A stretch of 64,000 bases of DNA from contig MCFG01000223.1 of assembly GCA_002104895.1 (NCBI GenBank), forward strand, positions 21,001 to 85,000, in the 5' to 3' direction. Under the pieces are notes generated by a model. It was not told where the DNA came from. It saw only the letters and a program-made list of their open reading frames with translations, and did no database searches. Both the position numbers and the translations under genes were made by a program. Below are positions 1 through 16,049 of this stretch, piece by piece (the stretch's first letter is position 1; each line of letters starts with the position of its first letter). This DNA is from Anaeromyces robustus. Lineage: Eukaryota; Neocallimastigomycota; Neocallimastigomycetes; Neocallimastigales; Neocallimastigaceae.

Positions 1-3000
1 TACTTATTATTATTTATTTATTTCATTATTATATTATTTTTAATATATTAATCATATAGTGGAAATAATAGATATTAAATAAAAAAAATTTATTAATGCT
101 AATTATAATTTCATATTTAAGTAAAAACAGCATTTTAACGTAAATGTAAATTTCATTTAAAAAATATTGTTTTATCATTTACAATAATATATAATATATA
201 ACAATATATTATTAATATAAGAAACATATACTATATATTATATAGATAAATAAAACAAATTAAATAGTATAGTAATTAATATTAAATGTTTTTATTGTAT
301 ATTGACTCAATAATAATGTAAAAATATTGATTAATAATTTTACATTATTAATATTTAAATTGAAATACAACAGTTAATAATAATTACAAAAGAAAAGTCG
401 CTTAATATATTATATATTATAATTTTATTTAAATATATGACAGAATAGATGTAATGTCCATTAGGTAATATATTAAAAAAATAATGTAATTTAATGAATT
501 ATATATATAATGATTAGAAATGAGAGGAGAAAAATTTTTTTTCAATAATAATATATATATTTTATATATATTACAATATATTATTGTATTGTAGTGGCGC
601 TTTCATAATGAAAATTTTTATATTTTCAAAATTATCATTTTATTATCAATTTTTTTGGTTAAATTAAATTAAATATATATAAAGAAAAGAATCTTTTATT
701 TCATATTAATATAATATCAATATAATATAATATATACATAGAATTAATTTTTAATTATATTATTATGGCTAATATTAAATATATTAATGCTTAAAATTTT
801 ATTTATTTTATTATAAATTTGTTGTAAATAAAAAAAAAAAAAAGAATAACGAATTCTTTTTAATTAAATAAACTTTGTAATTACAAATTGTATTTAATAT
901 ATTACTTTGTTAATATATTAATAAAATATATATTAATTTATATTAATTAAAAGTTTAAACTTTAATATTAATTAATTTTAATACAAATTCCAAATTTATT
1001 AATTTTTTTTTATTTTTCATTATATTATAATTAAGAAAAATTGAAAGATAAAAAACTAAATATAAATAACATATAATAATATAAATAATAATATATTACA
1101 TAATATATTATATATTAAGTAAACAACACATAATAAAATTTTTAATTAATTTATAATGTATTATACATTTATGTATTATATTACAATAAAAAATAATTTA
1201 TAAAATATATATAACTATGTATTTTTACATTATTTAATTTAGAAAAATGTAAATATTTAAAGATGTAGAGCCTTTTTTTTTTTTATATTAAATATTATTA
1301 TAAATATCTAATTATTGTATACATATGAATAAAATAAATATTATTTTGTAATACATAAATAAATATGAAAATCGTTCTTTTTTTTTTTTTTTTTTTTTTT
1401 TTTGGTTTATAATACTACAATATAAAGTAATAATATAATATAATATAATGCAATTTAATAATATATATTATTATTAATTATTATTTATATTATATATTGG
1501 TTATTATAGGTCTTTTATTTTTACTATACTGAAACTTTTTTTTTTGTTTTATAAGTAAGGTAGAACTCTTTATATTGTATAATATTTTTCCATAAATTTT
1601 ATTTATAGAGCTTTTATCACTATATTAATACTTTTTTTTATATTATTAAGTAAGTGGATTAAAGTTATATTTGGAGGTTTATTTTATTTATTACTCTAAT
1701 TATAAAAATGTTAGTCAAAAACTTTTAAGTAAAAATGTTAATATTAAATTCAAAAAAGTTATAATATATTAGATACTATTATAAATTTATTTATTATATT
1801 ATTTATTTGTATATTTAATTAATTAGTTTTTATTTAAAATATAATTATTCGTTCATTTATATATTTTATTTAGCCATTTTTTTATATTAAACAATAATTA
1901 AATTATTAATTAAATTTTTTGGTAAAATTTTAATTATTAAATATTTTTACCAAAATTTTTTAAAATTAATTAATTAATTAATAAAATTAATAAATAAATA
2001 AAAAATTTTCAATTTTTCTATTATTCTAATTTTTTTTTATATAATATTGAAAGTTGGTAACAATAATATATTTATAAATATAGTGTTTTTTTTTCTATTA
2101 AATATTGAATTTATTTAAATCAATTATAAAAATAAGAAAAAAATATATAAAAGAAAAAAAGAAATTTAAAAAATCAAGGTAGAAGGTAGAATTATAATCA
2201 TATAAAAACTTTTTTTTATATGTTTAATTAAACAATATTTTAAAATAATTACTTATTATTTAAATTATGATTTAAATAACAATAACAACATTCTATAATA
2301 ATTTCATATATTTAGCTATAAATTAAATGAGGCAAGACTTTGTATTTTATAAGAATTGTTAATGTTAATAGTATATAATAAAAGTAATAATAATAAATAA
2401 TATAAATAATTACAATAATAATTATAATAAAAGTAATAACAATAATAAATAATTATAAATAATTACAATAATAATTATAATAAAAGTAATAATAATAATA
2501 AATAATTATAAATAAGTAGAGTAAATAATTATAATAAAAGTAATAATAATAATAAATAATAATAAATAATAATAAATAATAATAAATAATAATAAATAAT
2601 AAATATTTGTAATAATTAACAAAATAATAATTATAATAATAAATAGTAATATAATATAAATATTATATAATATTATTAATATTAACTATGAAACTACTTA
2701 ATATTATAAAATTATATATTTGATATTTTGAGTCATTTTAGATTTATTGGTTATTAAATATAATAGTTTTAATTCAAAGTGCTATTAAATTAATATTTAC
2801 TATACAAAAATAGTATTTTTCTTATCATCAAAAATTGATTAAACTATAAATTAAATTTTTTTTATATATTATGTTACACAATAAAATTTTATATATTTAA
2901 AGAACTTAATAAAAGGTCATTAAAGAGAAAAAAGAATTATTATTCTTAACTATGATTATTATTATTATTACTATTATTCTTAACTATGATTATTATTATT

Positions 3001-4300
3001 ATTATTACTATTATTCTTAATTATGATTATTATTATTATTACTATTATTCTTAACATTGATTATTATTATTATTATTATTATTATATAAAATATTTTTTA
3101 AAAATCTTGTTATAATTATATTATTTTAAGTGAAAAAAATTTTTTTATGCTAAAAAGGAAGATAAATTGTTTATATAAAAAAAAATACTTATTATCGATT
3201 ATTTAATAAATATGCATTTAAAGTTATATATATAGCATATTAATACTTTTATCGATAAATTAATAGATAATATGAATCATTTTTAATTAATTATTTCGTG
3301 TGGATTATAAGCAAATCATTAATAAAATAAAAGGTTAGAAAAATATTTTATTTTATTCTATTTTTTTTATTAAATTGTATTGTAGAATATGTATAATATA
3401 TTAAATCTTTCTCTTTTCATTTATATCTTATTTTTTTTTTCTTTTTTTTTTTTTTTTCTTTAAATAAAAATAAAAAAAAAGAATTAAACAAATAAATTTT
3501 TAAATAATAGTAATATTAATTGTAAATAATAAAAATAAGCATTGTAAAATGAAAATATTATATAGAATTTTACTAATTATTAAGATTGTCATTAAGCATC
3601 AAATATTAAAAAAAGTAGAAAGAAAGAAAAAAATTTTTTTTTTCAGAACCATAATAAAAAAAATTGAAAATTTTGAATCATTTTTTTCTTTCTTTTTCTA
3701 TTATAATTGTTAAATATTTATTGAAAAAAGTTTATAGATTATCATTCTTTTTATATACTATAAAAATTTCATATATTCGTAAAAATGAATAAAGTTTATT
3801 AGGTTTTTTTATAGCAAAATCTAAAATTTATTGAGATAATTCTAACAGATATTTTTATATTATATTTTTTTTAATTAAAAAATTAATTTTAAAAATATAA
3901 TATTTTATATAAACAACATTATACATTATTGTATTTGAAATACCCATTTTTTTTTTAAAAAAAAGTTTAAACTTGTTATACTATTTTTTAAAATTAAATT
4001 TTAATTATTATTTATAACTTATCCATATATATATCATTAATTTAAACATTTATACATTTTTAAAAAAACGTTCGAAAATTAGGAAAATACTGCTGTACAA
4101 AAAAGTATATTGCTTAATGTTTTTTTTTTTTTTATTTGTTTTATTAGTTTCGAAGAAAGAAAAATAATTAAATATATAATTTATAATACTACTATACATC
4201 TCTTTATTTATTTATTTTACAATTATTTATGATGTTAATGAAATAAAATTTATGTATTGATAAGCTATATTAATTTGTATATATTTATATATTATATTAA
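1..4300. other. Gene-free AT-rich stretch
   Basis: No open frame of convincing composition, no splice-linked exon series and no tRNA-like fold seen. It holds T and A tracts, an AAT-rich patch at about 2370-2640 and a minisatellite at about 2938-3084 (listed separately). It is most simply read as intergenic DNA upstream of the first gene, with any promoter elements hidden by the base composition. Confidence 0.6.
2938..3084 (+). repeat. Minisatellite, about 50-bp unit, three copies
   Basis: A run of ATT triplets followed by ACTATTATTCTTAACTATG recurs three times with small changes (ACTATG, then AATTATG, then AACATTG). The unit is a trinucleotide tract plus a fixed 19-nt spacer, so it is a compound tandem repeat rather than a plain microsatellite. 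Confidence 0.7.
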
Positions 4301-4690
4301 ATGTTGGATTATCACTTGTTATTTATTATTTTACACTTGGTGGGTTACATCATGGATTATATAGACAACGAGTTTTATATCCTAGAGTTATCATGCTACT
4401 ATCATGGTGTTCAAAAAACTTTTCTTCAAGTGTTTATTCTTTTTAAAATAAATATTGCGGTAATGAACTTCCATATGTTTGATGATTACTCATTGATTAG
4501 TTCAAATGATGTAAGTACACCAATGGCGTATCCCTTTTTTGGGGAGAAATAAGTTCTACTCCAATGTAGGAACGAATGGTTTATTAAAGGTATAAGGAAC
4601 CATACTCTAAAAGCGCGTTTCGACAGGTGGAACGGCGAAGTTGAAATAGATAGGTTTTAAACCGTCAAATATATAGGTGCATATTATGGG
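4301..4690. other. GC-richer island, probable decayed mobile-element relic
   Basis: Base composition shifts here from the surrounding almost pure AT to clearly GC-richer sequence, including patches such as AAGCGCGTTTCGACAGG. The only uninterrupted frame is 83 codons on the plus strand and has no recognisable domain; the reverse strand also reads as coding-like text that does not stay open. This pattern is what an old, broken insertion looks like in such a genome. The family cannot be named from the sequence alone, and an unrecognised non-coding RNA is the alternative. Confidence 0.35.
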
Positions 4691-6863
4691 AGATGTGTAC
4701 TTATAATAATATAAGTCTATTATTTCATCATATATTACAAATCAATATTTTTAATTAAAATTTTTTTAAAATTTTAAATTTTTAATTTTTAATTATATGT
4801 ATATTAACAATATATTGTAATATATGATGAATATATTTTTATTAATAATAATTTAAATTACATTAAATTTTTTTAATAAATCTTTAAAATTATTTATTAT
4901 ATAATATTTAAAATTAATTTTTTTAAAAAAATAATTTCTTTTAATTAAATAACAATTGTATATATTAAGTTTTTATTTTATATCCTAAATAAAAAAAAAA
5001 AAAACATTAAAAAGAAAAACTTTTTTATTATGATTGAAATGGATTTAGAAATCTATTTAAAGAACTTTTTAAAAGAAAAAAAAACAAATTTTTTATATTA
5101 TTTTAGCTTAAATTATATTTATAAAAATATAAAATCTATATTATCTTATTATTTAATATTATTGAAATAATAATAATGTAACTAATTAAAATGGGAAAGT
5201 TTCTATTAAATATGAATAAAAATTATAAAAAATTAATAAATGACTACTCTTCAATAATTTAACCTTCTATTACTTATAATTGCTCTTTAAATAATAAAAG
5301 TTTTTTATTATTATTATTATAATTTATTATTTTTAATATTTATTTGAATATGTAATTATCCATTTATTTTTATAATATTATTTATTTAAATATATAATTT
5401 TTTATTAATTTATTTATGATATAACTTTAAATAAATGATTTAATTATTTTTTTTTTTTTAAATCAAAAAATTAAAATAATTTTATTTAAAAATAATTTTT
5501 TCTTTATTTTTTTAATTTTTAATTAATATTTTTAATCATGATTCATATTAATTCAAAAAATTATACATAATAAATATAAAAATTAATAATTTTTATATTT
5601 CATTCTTTTTTTTTTTTAATTTTTATTTTTATTTTATTTTTTGCATTGTTTAATATCAAAAATAAGTGAATTTTTTTTTTTTATTTTTATGTAATAATAA
5701 TTTCTATCCATTTAATATTATTATAATATTTGTTTAATATATGTACATTCATAATAAATATTAAGGTAATAATTTAATAATAAATAAGTATTAAAATAGA
5801 ATAAATAAAAATAATCTATTAGGAATTATTTATAAAATAGAATTGTCTTTTTTTTTTTTTTTTTTTTTTTTTATTGTATTTATATTATACTATATATTTA
5901 TTTTTTTTATTATTAATTTACTACTATATTATTTTAATAGCTATATTTATATTACAAAAAATAATTAAGTTATTTACAGTTTACTATGATAATAAATAAT
6001 GAAAATAAATTATTTTATTTAATAAAGTAAACAAGAATAAATAATATAAAAGACATTTTTTTTTTTTTTTTCAGACAGATAATTATCAATAAGATTATGT
6101 AAATGTATATTTATTTTGAAATATATTATATGGTTTTAAAAAAATAATATTATTAAAAGACGTCAAAAAGTATTAAGAGAGTATTATATATATATATATA
6201 TATTTATTTATTTGTTATGTTTTTAATAAATGTAATTACATTAGAATATAAAAGATAATATATATTTTTTATTATTGATTATAATACCATATATTGTATA
6301 AACAAAATATTTATTATTTTTTTATTATTAATATATATTTATAGGATTAAACTTGTAGCATTACAATAAATATTTAATATTTTAAATATTAAATATTATT
6401 ATTATTCATTTGACATATTAAACACGATATTTATGAATATAATAAAGGATTTAATGGTCAATTTTTAATATCAAATATAATTTTAAATATTGTTCAAAAT
6501 TATATATATATATATTATTATTGTTTTCAGTTTATATATATAATACAATATTATTATTAAATATATTTATTTACAGTGAATATTTCACTATTTTTTTTTC
6601 TAGTAACATATCTTTAAGAGTAATATATATCATTATTTATACCATTATTAATTGTTTTTGTAATATAATAATAATAAAAAAATAATAATTTAATAAATTT
6701 ATTTCAAATTTATAGTATTTTTTCTTTTTAAACTTCAGTAAATAAACAAATAAATATCAATAACAAACTATAATAATAAAATTAAAAAAGTATATTAAAA
6801 ATAATAACACAGTATAAGAATTGTATATATATTAAAATAAAAAGTCAAAAAATAAAGTGAAAA
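4691..6863. other. Gene-free AT-rich stretch upstream of the SAP-domain gene
   Basis: Only A/T tracts, short AT dinucleotide runs and a 46-codon open frame near 5029-5169 without recognisable features. The last few hundred bases probably contain the promoter and 5' leader of the gene starting at 6864, but no TATA box or factor site stands out from the background. Confidence 0.5.
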
Positions 6864-7297
6864 ATGTTGGCACCTGAACAAAATAATGAGAGAAAGAATC
6901 ATTTGAGGCCATTGGCTCCTAAACCTATGATAAATCCATTTTTAAATACTAATGTATTAGGTATGAATGATTTTCAAAATCCAAATTTATTTTCAAACTT
7001 TGCTTTTCCAACACAGCAATGGCTATCACTTCAATTCGCTACAACTTTACTTTTTTTACAACAACAACAACAACAACAACAACAATTATTATTATTAAAA
7101 TACCCAAACCTTTTAAACTTACAACAAAAGTTAAAAAGTCCTTATCTTCCTTTAGATACTTCACAATCTAATTCAAAATCTTCTACTACTCAATTAGTTA
7201 ACTCTACTGATAAAAATCAATTATTTAATATATCAAATGATACATCAACAGAAACTACTAAACCAACGCCAACTACTTTTTCTTCATTCTCTACTTC

Positions 7298-7329
<32 letters not shown>

Positions 7330-7609
7330 CTTCTTCTTCTACTTCTTCATCTTTACCATCATCATCGTCAGCTGCATCAACGTCAATATCCATAGCGACC
7401 CCAACTTCATTATCTCAAGCAGCAACTACTTTATTACATAATGATCCATCATTATTAACAGCAGATGTATCTTCACTGGCATCTTCAATATCATCTTCTT
7501 TATTGGCTACATCTTTATCTGCAGCAGCAGTATCTAATTTAACTCCATTATTACCTGCGTCATTAAATACATCTATATCACCAGTGGTGAATACATCAAA
7601 GAATGATAA

Positions 7610-7708
<99 letters not shown>

Positions 7709-7743
7709 TAATAATAATAATAATGATAATAATAATAATAATG

Positions 7744-7806
<63 letters not shown>

Positions 7807-9227
7807 GTAATAATAATAATAATGATGATGATGATAAACTTATGGCAACACCTGATGATCAAAAAAAAATTATACCAGATACAACAACAACAACAAATTC
7901 TAAACCTGATTCAATTACAACTAATACTTCTGTTGGATTATCAACAGCTTCATCAATATCAACATCAACATCAATAGCAAAACCATCTTTATTGTTAACA
8001 TCATTAAATTCATCATCATCATCATTATCATCATCATCAGTACCAGCTTCAGTATCAGCACCAGCAATTGTTCCAATTAAAAGAGAAGAAAAACCTATTT
8101 TATTAAAAGAAACAAGTTTTAATCCTTTGAATCAAAATCATTTAACAGAACCAATTAATTTTTTTACTGAAACATCGATATTGGCATCTGGTACAGTTCA
8201 AAGATCAACTCCCGTTGAAAATATTTTTCCAAAATATAGTGATTATTATACGAGTAATTTTTTTTTTTTTTTTTTTATACAAATATTATTACTCAATATA
8301 TGTATATATATATATATATTAATGAAATGAAATTTTTTATTTATTAATAAATTTAATATAATACCAAAAATAAATTAATAATATTAAAGAAATTATAATG
8401 AAAGAAAAAGAAAAATATATGAAAAAAAGTGTTCAAGAATTGAAGAATTTATTAAAAGAAAAAAGAAAGAAAGTTTGTGGTAAAAAAGAAGTTTTAGTAG
8501 AGGTAATGTATAAATGTACAAAGTTTATTATAAATGATATAAATAGTTAGTTATTAATAATCAATTAATAGTTAGTTTTAAAAGAAAAAACATCATGAAA
8601 TTAGTTTTAATATTAAAATTTTTATTTATTTATTTATTTTTTCAATAATATAGAGACTTATTATGTCAAATTTAGATGAAATTAATTTGAAAATAAAGAA
8701 TGAATTACTTTGTAAATTAAATTTAATAAAAGATTTTGAAGTCAATAACAATAATAATCGTTATTTATATTCTAAAGTTGAAAATATTGTTACCAAACCA
8801 CCAATTCCTTCTATTTCTAAAAAATTATCCGATACCAATAATACTCATTTAATTAAAAATAAAACAAATGAAGTAAATACAATTATTAAAAAAGAAATTA
8901 AAAACGAAAAGGAAAAAAATAATAAAAAAGACGAAGGATGTGTTGCATCAAGGGTTCTTCCTATAGCGGAAGTATTAAAAAGTATTAAAGGTGAGGAAAA
9001 TCGTATTAGTGATCAATATTATCGTATAAAGAGAAAATTTGAATATCAAAATTTAATGAAATCTCAACAACAACAACATCATCATCATCATAATTCTGTA
9101 AAGTAAGTTATTCTTTCCTTTATTCATTATTATATTTATAATTTATTAAATATATAACATGATATCTAATTAATATAAATTTATTTATTATTATTATTAT
9201 TATTATAGAAAATCAAAATATTTTTAG
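6864..9227 (+). CDS. SAP-domain protein in low-complexity context (4 exons)
   Basis: Exons 6864-8253, 8390-8502, 8654-9102 and 9209-9227 join in frame (GT/AG introns) to a predicted 656-residue protein ending VKKSKYF. The key evidence is exon 2 plus the start of exon 3: residues about 477-504 read SVQELKNLLKEKRKK, then VCGKKEVLVERLI, matching the SAP helix-extended loop-helix (Leu-x-x-Leu-Leu, Gly-Lys-Lys-x-x-Leu-Val-x-Arg-Leu). SAP modules bind DNA or RNA, so a nuclear chromatin or RNA role is inferred. Residues 1-460 are disorder: poly-Gln near 68-75, poly-Ser near 146-160, poly-Thr then long poly-Asn with Asp near 250-325. The C-terminal part is Lys/Glu-rich with a QQQQHHHHH tract. The open frame of exon 1 runs on past its donor into a T-rich intron, which makes it look like a separate gene; frame continuity and the SAP match argue for splicing. 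No specific orthologue recognised. Confidence 0.72.
7611..7830 (+). repeat. Coding trinucleotide arrays (ACT)n then (AAT)n
   Basis: Inside exon 1 of the SAP-domain gene, about 18 ACT codons are followed by about 50 AAT codons broken by GAT and AGT. In frame they encode poly-Thr and poly-Asn/Asp. The same DNA gives spurious long frames (poly-Ile, poly-Leu) in other phases and on the other strand. Confidence 0.9.
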
Positions 9228-11277
<2,050 letters not shown>

Positions 11278-13054
11278 ATGGTTTTAATTCAAGATATTAT
11301 AACTGATGTTAAAGTTGCTACTCCAAATTATGAAATGGAGAAGGAATATATTGGTAAGTTTTAAGAAAAAAGATTTCATTTTAATTCTATAAAGCTTATA
11401 TATATTTAGTATATGATACTCTAATTTTCTTATTATTTTATAATTATTTTTTTTATTAAACTATTTAATTAATAATATATACATATAATATAATTCTAAA
11501 ATCAAATTAATTAATATTTGTTTTTATTTTATAAATATAAATATATATATATTTTTATTATATACATTTTACATTTTTTATTTTTATTATTATTATTATA
11601 ATTTATTTATATAACTTTATTGAACAAAATATAAAATCAATTATTATATATAAAATTGGCAAACAAATATTCAAAATAAATCAATGAAATGTTATATGTA
11701 TAAATGAAATATTCTATATAATAAAAATTTATAAATGACATCAATTTTTATAATAAATTATATAAATACAATACTACTATATATCATTATTATTTATATA
11801 TTATTTTTGCTTAATATATAATAAGACTCTTTACCAAATTCCGAATGCATTCATAAGATGCACATGAAATTGGAATTGGAAAAAAACATTTCATTATTAG
11901 GTTTATCTTTAGTAGTTCCATTAAATAATCTTAATGATGAAACTCTTTATTTTAATGAAGGCAAAAATCATAAAAAAGATAAGAAAGATCTTCTTGGTGG
12001 TAAAGAAAAGGAATGGTATGAACCATTCCAAGATCAAATTTATACTTACGCTGCATCTTCTCCTATAACATCAATTCATGTTGCTACCGGTACAACACTT
12101 TATTTATTAAAAACATTTGGAATTATAGATTGTGATAAACTTCTTTATCATTCCAGTAAAGCCTTTTTCCCACGTTTTCAAGTTCATAGAGTCGTTACCA
12201 ATAATTTTGTACTTGGTAATTCTTTATATGAAGTTGGACGTAGTGCTTATAATTTAATTACTTATGGTGGTAAATTAGAAAAGTATATTAATGGTAAGGG
12301 TGATACTATTAGAAGTGGAAAAGTTTATATTCAAGGTGTTCAAAGATTAAAAGAAGATGGTACCGTTAAAAATAAAACAGAATGGCTTTTTACTGATAAT
12401 AAATATTTAACCATGAATGTTAAAATGGCTGCTATGATTATTGCATGTGATTATATTACTAGTGGTTTAGGTATTTTAACTCGTAAATCTAAACCTTATT
12501 CAGTTTTAGGTTCTCTTGAAGTTGCTATTGCTTTTATGTATTCTTTGATTGAAGATGAATCCAATGCTCAATTAATGGGTATGTTTACTGTTCCACCTTT
12601 CTTTATACCAATCTTTGTTGGTTTTACCAATGGTTCTGGTATTTCTGCAATACTTAAAGGTTTAATTGTTGGTGGTTATATGGCTAATCGTATGGATATT
12701 AGAAGAAGTGATGGTGAAAGAGTTGTTCAATATTTACAAAGAACTTCTCAAGATTTCTGGGAATTACGTCATATTGTTATTAAAACTTTAAAGAAAATCC
12801 CAGTATTTGAAAATATTATTGTTGAAATTGAAAATGCTGTTGTTCGTTATGGTGTATACTTTGATGAAATTAAACATGCTATTGTAGAAGATCCAAGTGC
12901 TATTCTTAGTCTTGCTGAAAATATAAAAGAAAAATTAGCTAAAATTGAATCAGGTAAAGCCCCATACAAAAAACTTAATCCTGCCGCTGCTACTCCACAA
13001 CATGATATCATTATGACTGAAATTAAAACCTCTAATCTTAAAAAGGATTCATAA
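11278..13054 (+). CDS. Derlin-like (rhomboid-like fold) ER membrane protein (2 exons)
   Basis: Exon 1 (11278-11353) starts MVLIQDIITDVKVATPNYEM and ends at a GTAAGT donor; exon 2 (11826-13054) follows in frame (...EKEYI-DSLPNSECIHK...), giving 434 residues. The Derlin-like core is SSPITSIHVATGTTLYLL (first membrane segment), FPRFQVHRVVTNNFV (the family's RFQxWR-[LI]-x-TN-F signature, with His for Trp) and a C-terminal pair of hydrophobic segments, MGMFTVPPFFIPIFVGF and GISAILKGLIVGGYM. Derlins form the ERAD retrotranslocation channel in the ER membrane; that function is known for the family and inferred here. The protein is longer than typical Derlins (about 210-260 residues): it has an extra N-terminus, a polar insertion between membrane segments, and about 110 residues of helical, charged tail. 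A divergent rhomboid-like relative is the alternative. The gene is convergent with RRP6. Confidence 0.6.
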
Positions 13055-13407
13055 GACAGAAAAAAAAAAAAATAAAAGGAAAAATATTAAAAAAAAAAAA
13101 AAAAATAAAATATTTTTATTATTATAATATTTTGTTTTTTTAATTATTATTTTTTTTTCTTTAATTTAATAATAATTTATCAATATAATAATTTTACTTT
13201 TAAAAAAAAGTATATTTGTATCTATTATAATTTATTAATAAATATTTATAATATTATAAAAATAACAATACAAAATGAACAAAAAAAAAAAACAAACTTT
13301 ATAATATATATATCTTTCAATAATTAGTGAAAATAATACTAATACTATTCTATAATAATAAAAAAAAAAAATGAAAAAAATAAAAAATTTAAATAAAAAA
13401 TAATAAT

Positions 13408-13438
<31 letters not shown>

Positions 13439-13938
13439 TTAAATAAAAATAAAAAAAAAAAAAAATAATAAAATAATTCAAGACGATATATAAAAAAAAA
13501 ATAAAATTATATATGTATTTTATATTATTATTATTATTTTATTTATTATAAAATTATTAGTTATTTTTTTTTATTTTTTATTTTTTTTTTTAAATTATTT
13601 AATTTTGAATAAATATTAAAAAAAATCTAAATTATAAATATTAAAATAAGAGATAAATAATTTGTTGTAAATTATAAATGAAAGAAACAAAAAAAAAAAA
13701 AAAAAAGTTAATATAATAAAAATGAAGAAAATTATTTTGAAATAATATATATAAAAATTAATAAATAATATATAAAAATAAATATTATAAATATCATGTA
13801 AATTATTAATAGTTTTTATAAATAAAAAAATTTTTTTTTATTATTTTTCTAATTAAGTCTAATTTTTCTTTTCCTTATTTCTTTCTTTTACTTTAAGAGT
13901 AATAATATTATTATTTAATTTTTTCTTTATGTTAAGAA
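13055..13938. other. Convergent intergenic region
   Basis: AT-rich DNA between the stop of the Derlin-like gene and the last exon of RRP6 on the other strand. It begins with A-rich sequence immediately after the Derlin-like stop and should hold the 3' ends of both transcripts. No further gene seen. Confidence 0.55.
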
Positions 13939-14119
13939 CTATTTTTTATTATTCTTAAAAGTATAAGATCTATTTCCTGAGCGAGGATTAACTGTATTCT
14001 TTTGAATCTTTTCAGAAAACTAATATAAATAGTTTGAAAAGTATAATAAATATATAAAATAATATTAAATATAATATAATATAATATAATATAATAAAGT
14101 AAAATAAAATAAAATAAAA

Positions 14120-14154
<35 letters not shown>

Positions 14155-15777
14155 TGGAGAATAAAATATATAAATAAAATACATAAAATAAAATATAAAT
14201 AAAATATTTATAAATTAATAAAAATGAGATATATATTTAATAATTAATTAATGTACCTTGACTTCATTTGGTAAAGCATTAAATGGTTTAAAGATTTTAT
14301 TATTATTATTCTTTTTATTCTTTAATTTTTTAAGTTTATCTTTATGAGTTTCCAATACAGTTTTACTATTAGCATCTGCTTTGATCATTTCTATAACATC
14401 AGATTTATTATTTTCATAATCATAAGGTGTGAAAGTTTTATTATTATTATTATCTCCTTCTTCACTATTTCCTTTTCCTTCTTTTCCTTCTTCTCCGTTT
14501 GGATTATCTGTATTAGGTACTGAAGAACTTCTCTTTTTAGATCTTTTATTTTTTTTATGTTTTTTCTTACTATTTTGTGTTTCAGCTGGTTTTTGTAAAT
14601 CTTCAATTGATTCAGCTTTTCTTTTACTTTTACCTGTTTCAGATATAGTGAAAATTTCTTTACTATCATCTTTTTCTTCTTCTTCTTCTTTTTTATTTTC
14701 TACTTTTGGTGGTGGTGGTGTAATTGAAGTTAATTTTCTATTCCTATTATTATTATCTTCATTTTCTTCTTCCTTCTCTGTAAATTTTAAAAGAGTTACG
14801 CTTGGGGAAACTAATTTTAATGATTTACGTATAGAAAGCATTAATTGATAAGCTTTATTATCTTTTTCATCTTCAATTTCATCATCACTATTAATTAAGA
14901 ATGAAGATTTTTCAGCTATTGTTATTGGAATTTTCTTTTTATTATTATTATTATCATCTTCACTACTATTATTAATATTATCATTATCATTATCTATATC
15001 CATGGGTATATTTTCCATTTTAATTACGTTTCCTTCTTCATTATCATCATTAAAGAATTGATGAATTGGTCCTCTTTCTGCTCTTTCTTTAATTGCTTTT
15101 AAACTTTTAGCTGTTTCTTCAAATCTTTTATCATTTTCTTTTTTATTCTTTAAAAATTCATTACGGGTTTTTTCAATAATTCTTGCAATATCCATAGAAT
15201 ACATTCTAACTAATGGTGGAATAGGATTACAACATCCATGAACACTTTGTGGATCTGTTGGCATTTCTTCTGCTATTCTTCTTAATATATGATTTGGCAT
15301 GACATATCTTGGGCTTTCATCTTCTTCTCTTGCTGTTTGATCTCTCCATTTATGTACTGCTTTTAAAACAGCAAATTGTTCACTATTTAAAGATTTTGGA
15401 TCACGATGAATAATACTAAGCCATCCATATTTACCTGAACCATCTTCTCTATAAATATCTTTATGATATACTTTTAAAGAGGTACGTTCTGATCTTTCTA
15501 ATGTAACTTTCATTAAGTTAAAAACTTTTGGATCACCATTTGCAATTAAATCATTTCTCATTCTATCATAAATATATAACAAATAATGTGTATCATCTCT
15601 AGCATATCTTAACATTTCTTTTGGTAAAGGTCTTTTTTTATTTATTTATTAATTTGTCATTCAAATAATAAATTTATATATATTTAAAATGAAATTATGT
15701 AAAATAATATAAATAATATATAATATAAATAATATATAATATAAATAATATATAACATGATAACATAATTAATATCA

Positions 15778-15827
<50 letters not shown>

Positions 15828-16018
15828 TTATTCTCCAATCAGCTAATTGATATTTCTTATCTGCATCAAAGTTAACTAAATATTTAAGAAGATAAGCTAA
15901 ACTATGTTGAGTATAGTTTAATAAATGGGAAGCATGATATGTATCAAAAAGATTTACAATATATACACCAAAATCACATTGAAGCCAAACTATATCAGAT
16001 TCTGCACCATGAAAAACC

Positions 16019-16049
<31 letters not shown>

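Noticed and set aside
5029-5169. 46-codon ORF beginning MIEMDLEIYLKNFL
   Set aside because: No upstream or downstream exon, no recognisable domain, and short AT-rich frames of this size are expected by chance.
7596-7977. Poly-Ile and poly-Leu frames
   Set aside because: Shadow translations of the ACT/AAT codon arrays in the SAP-domain gene.
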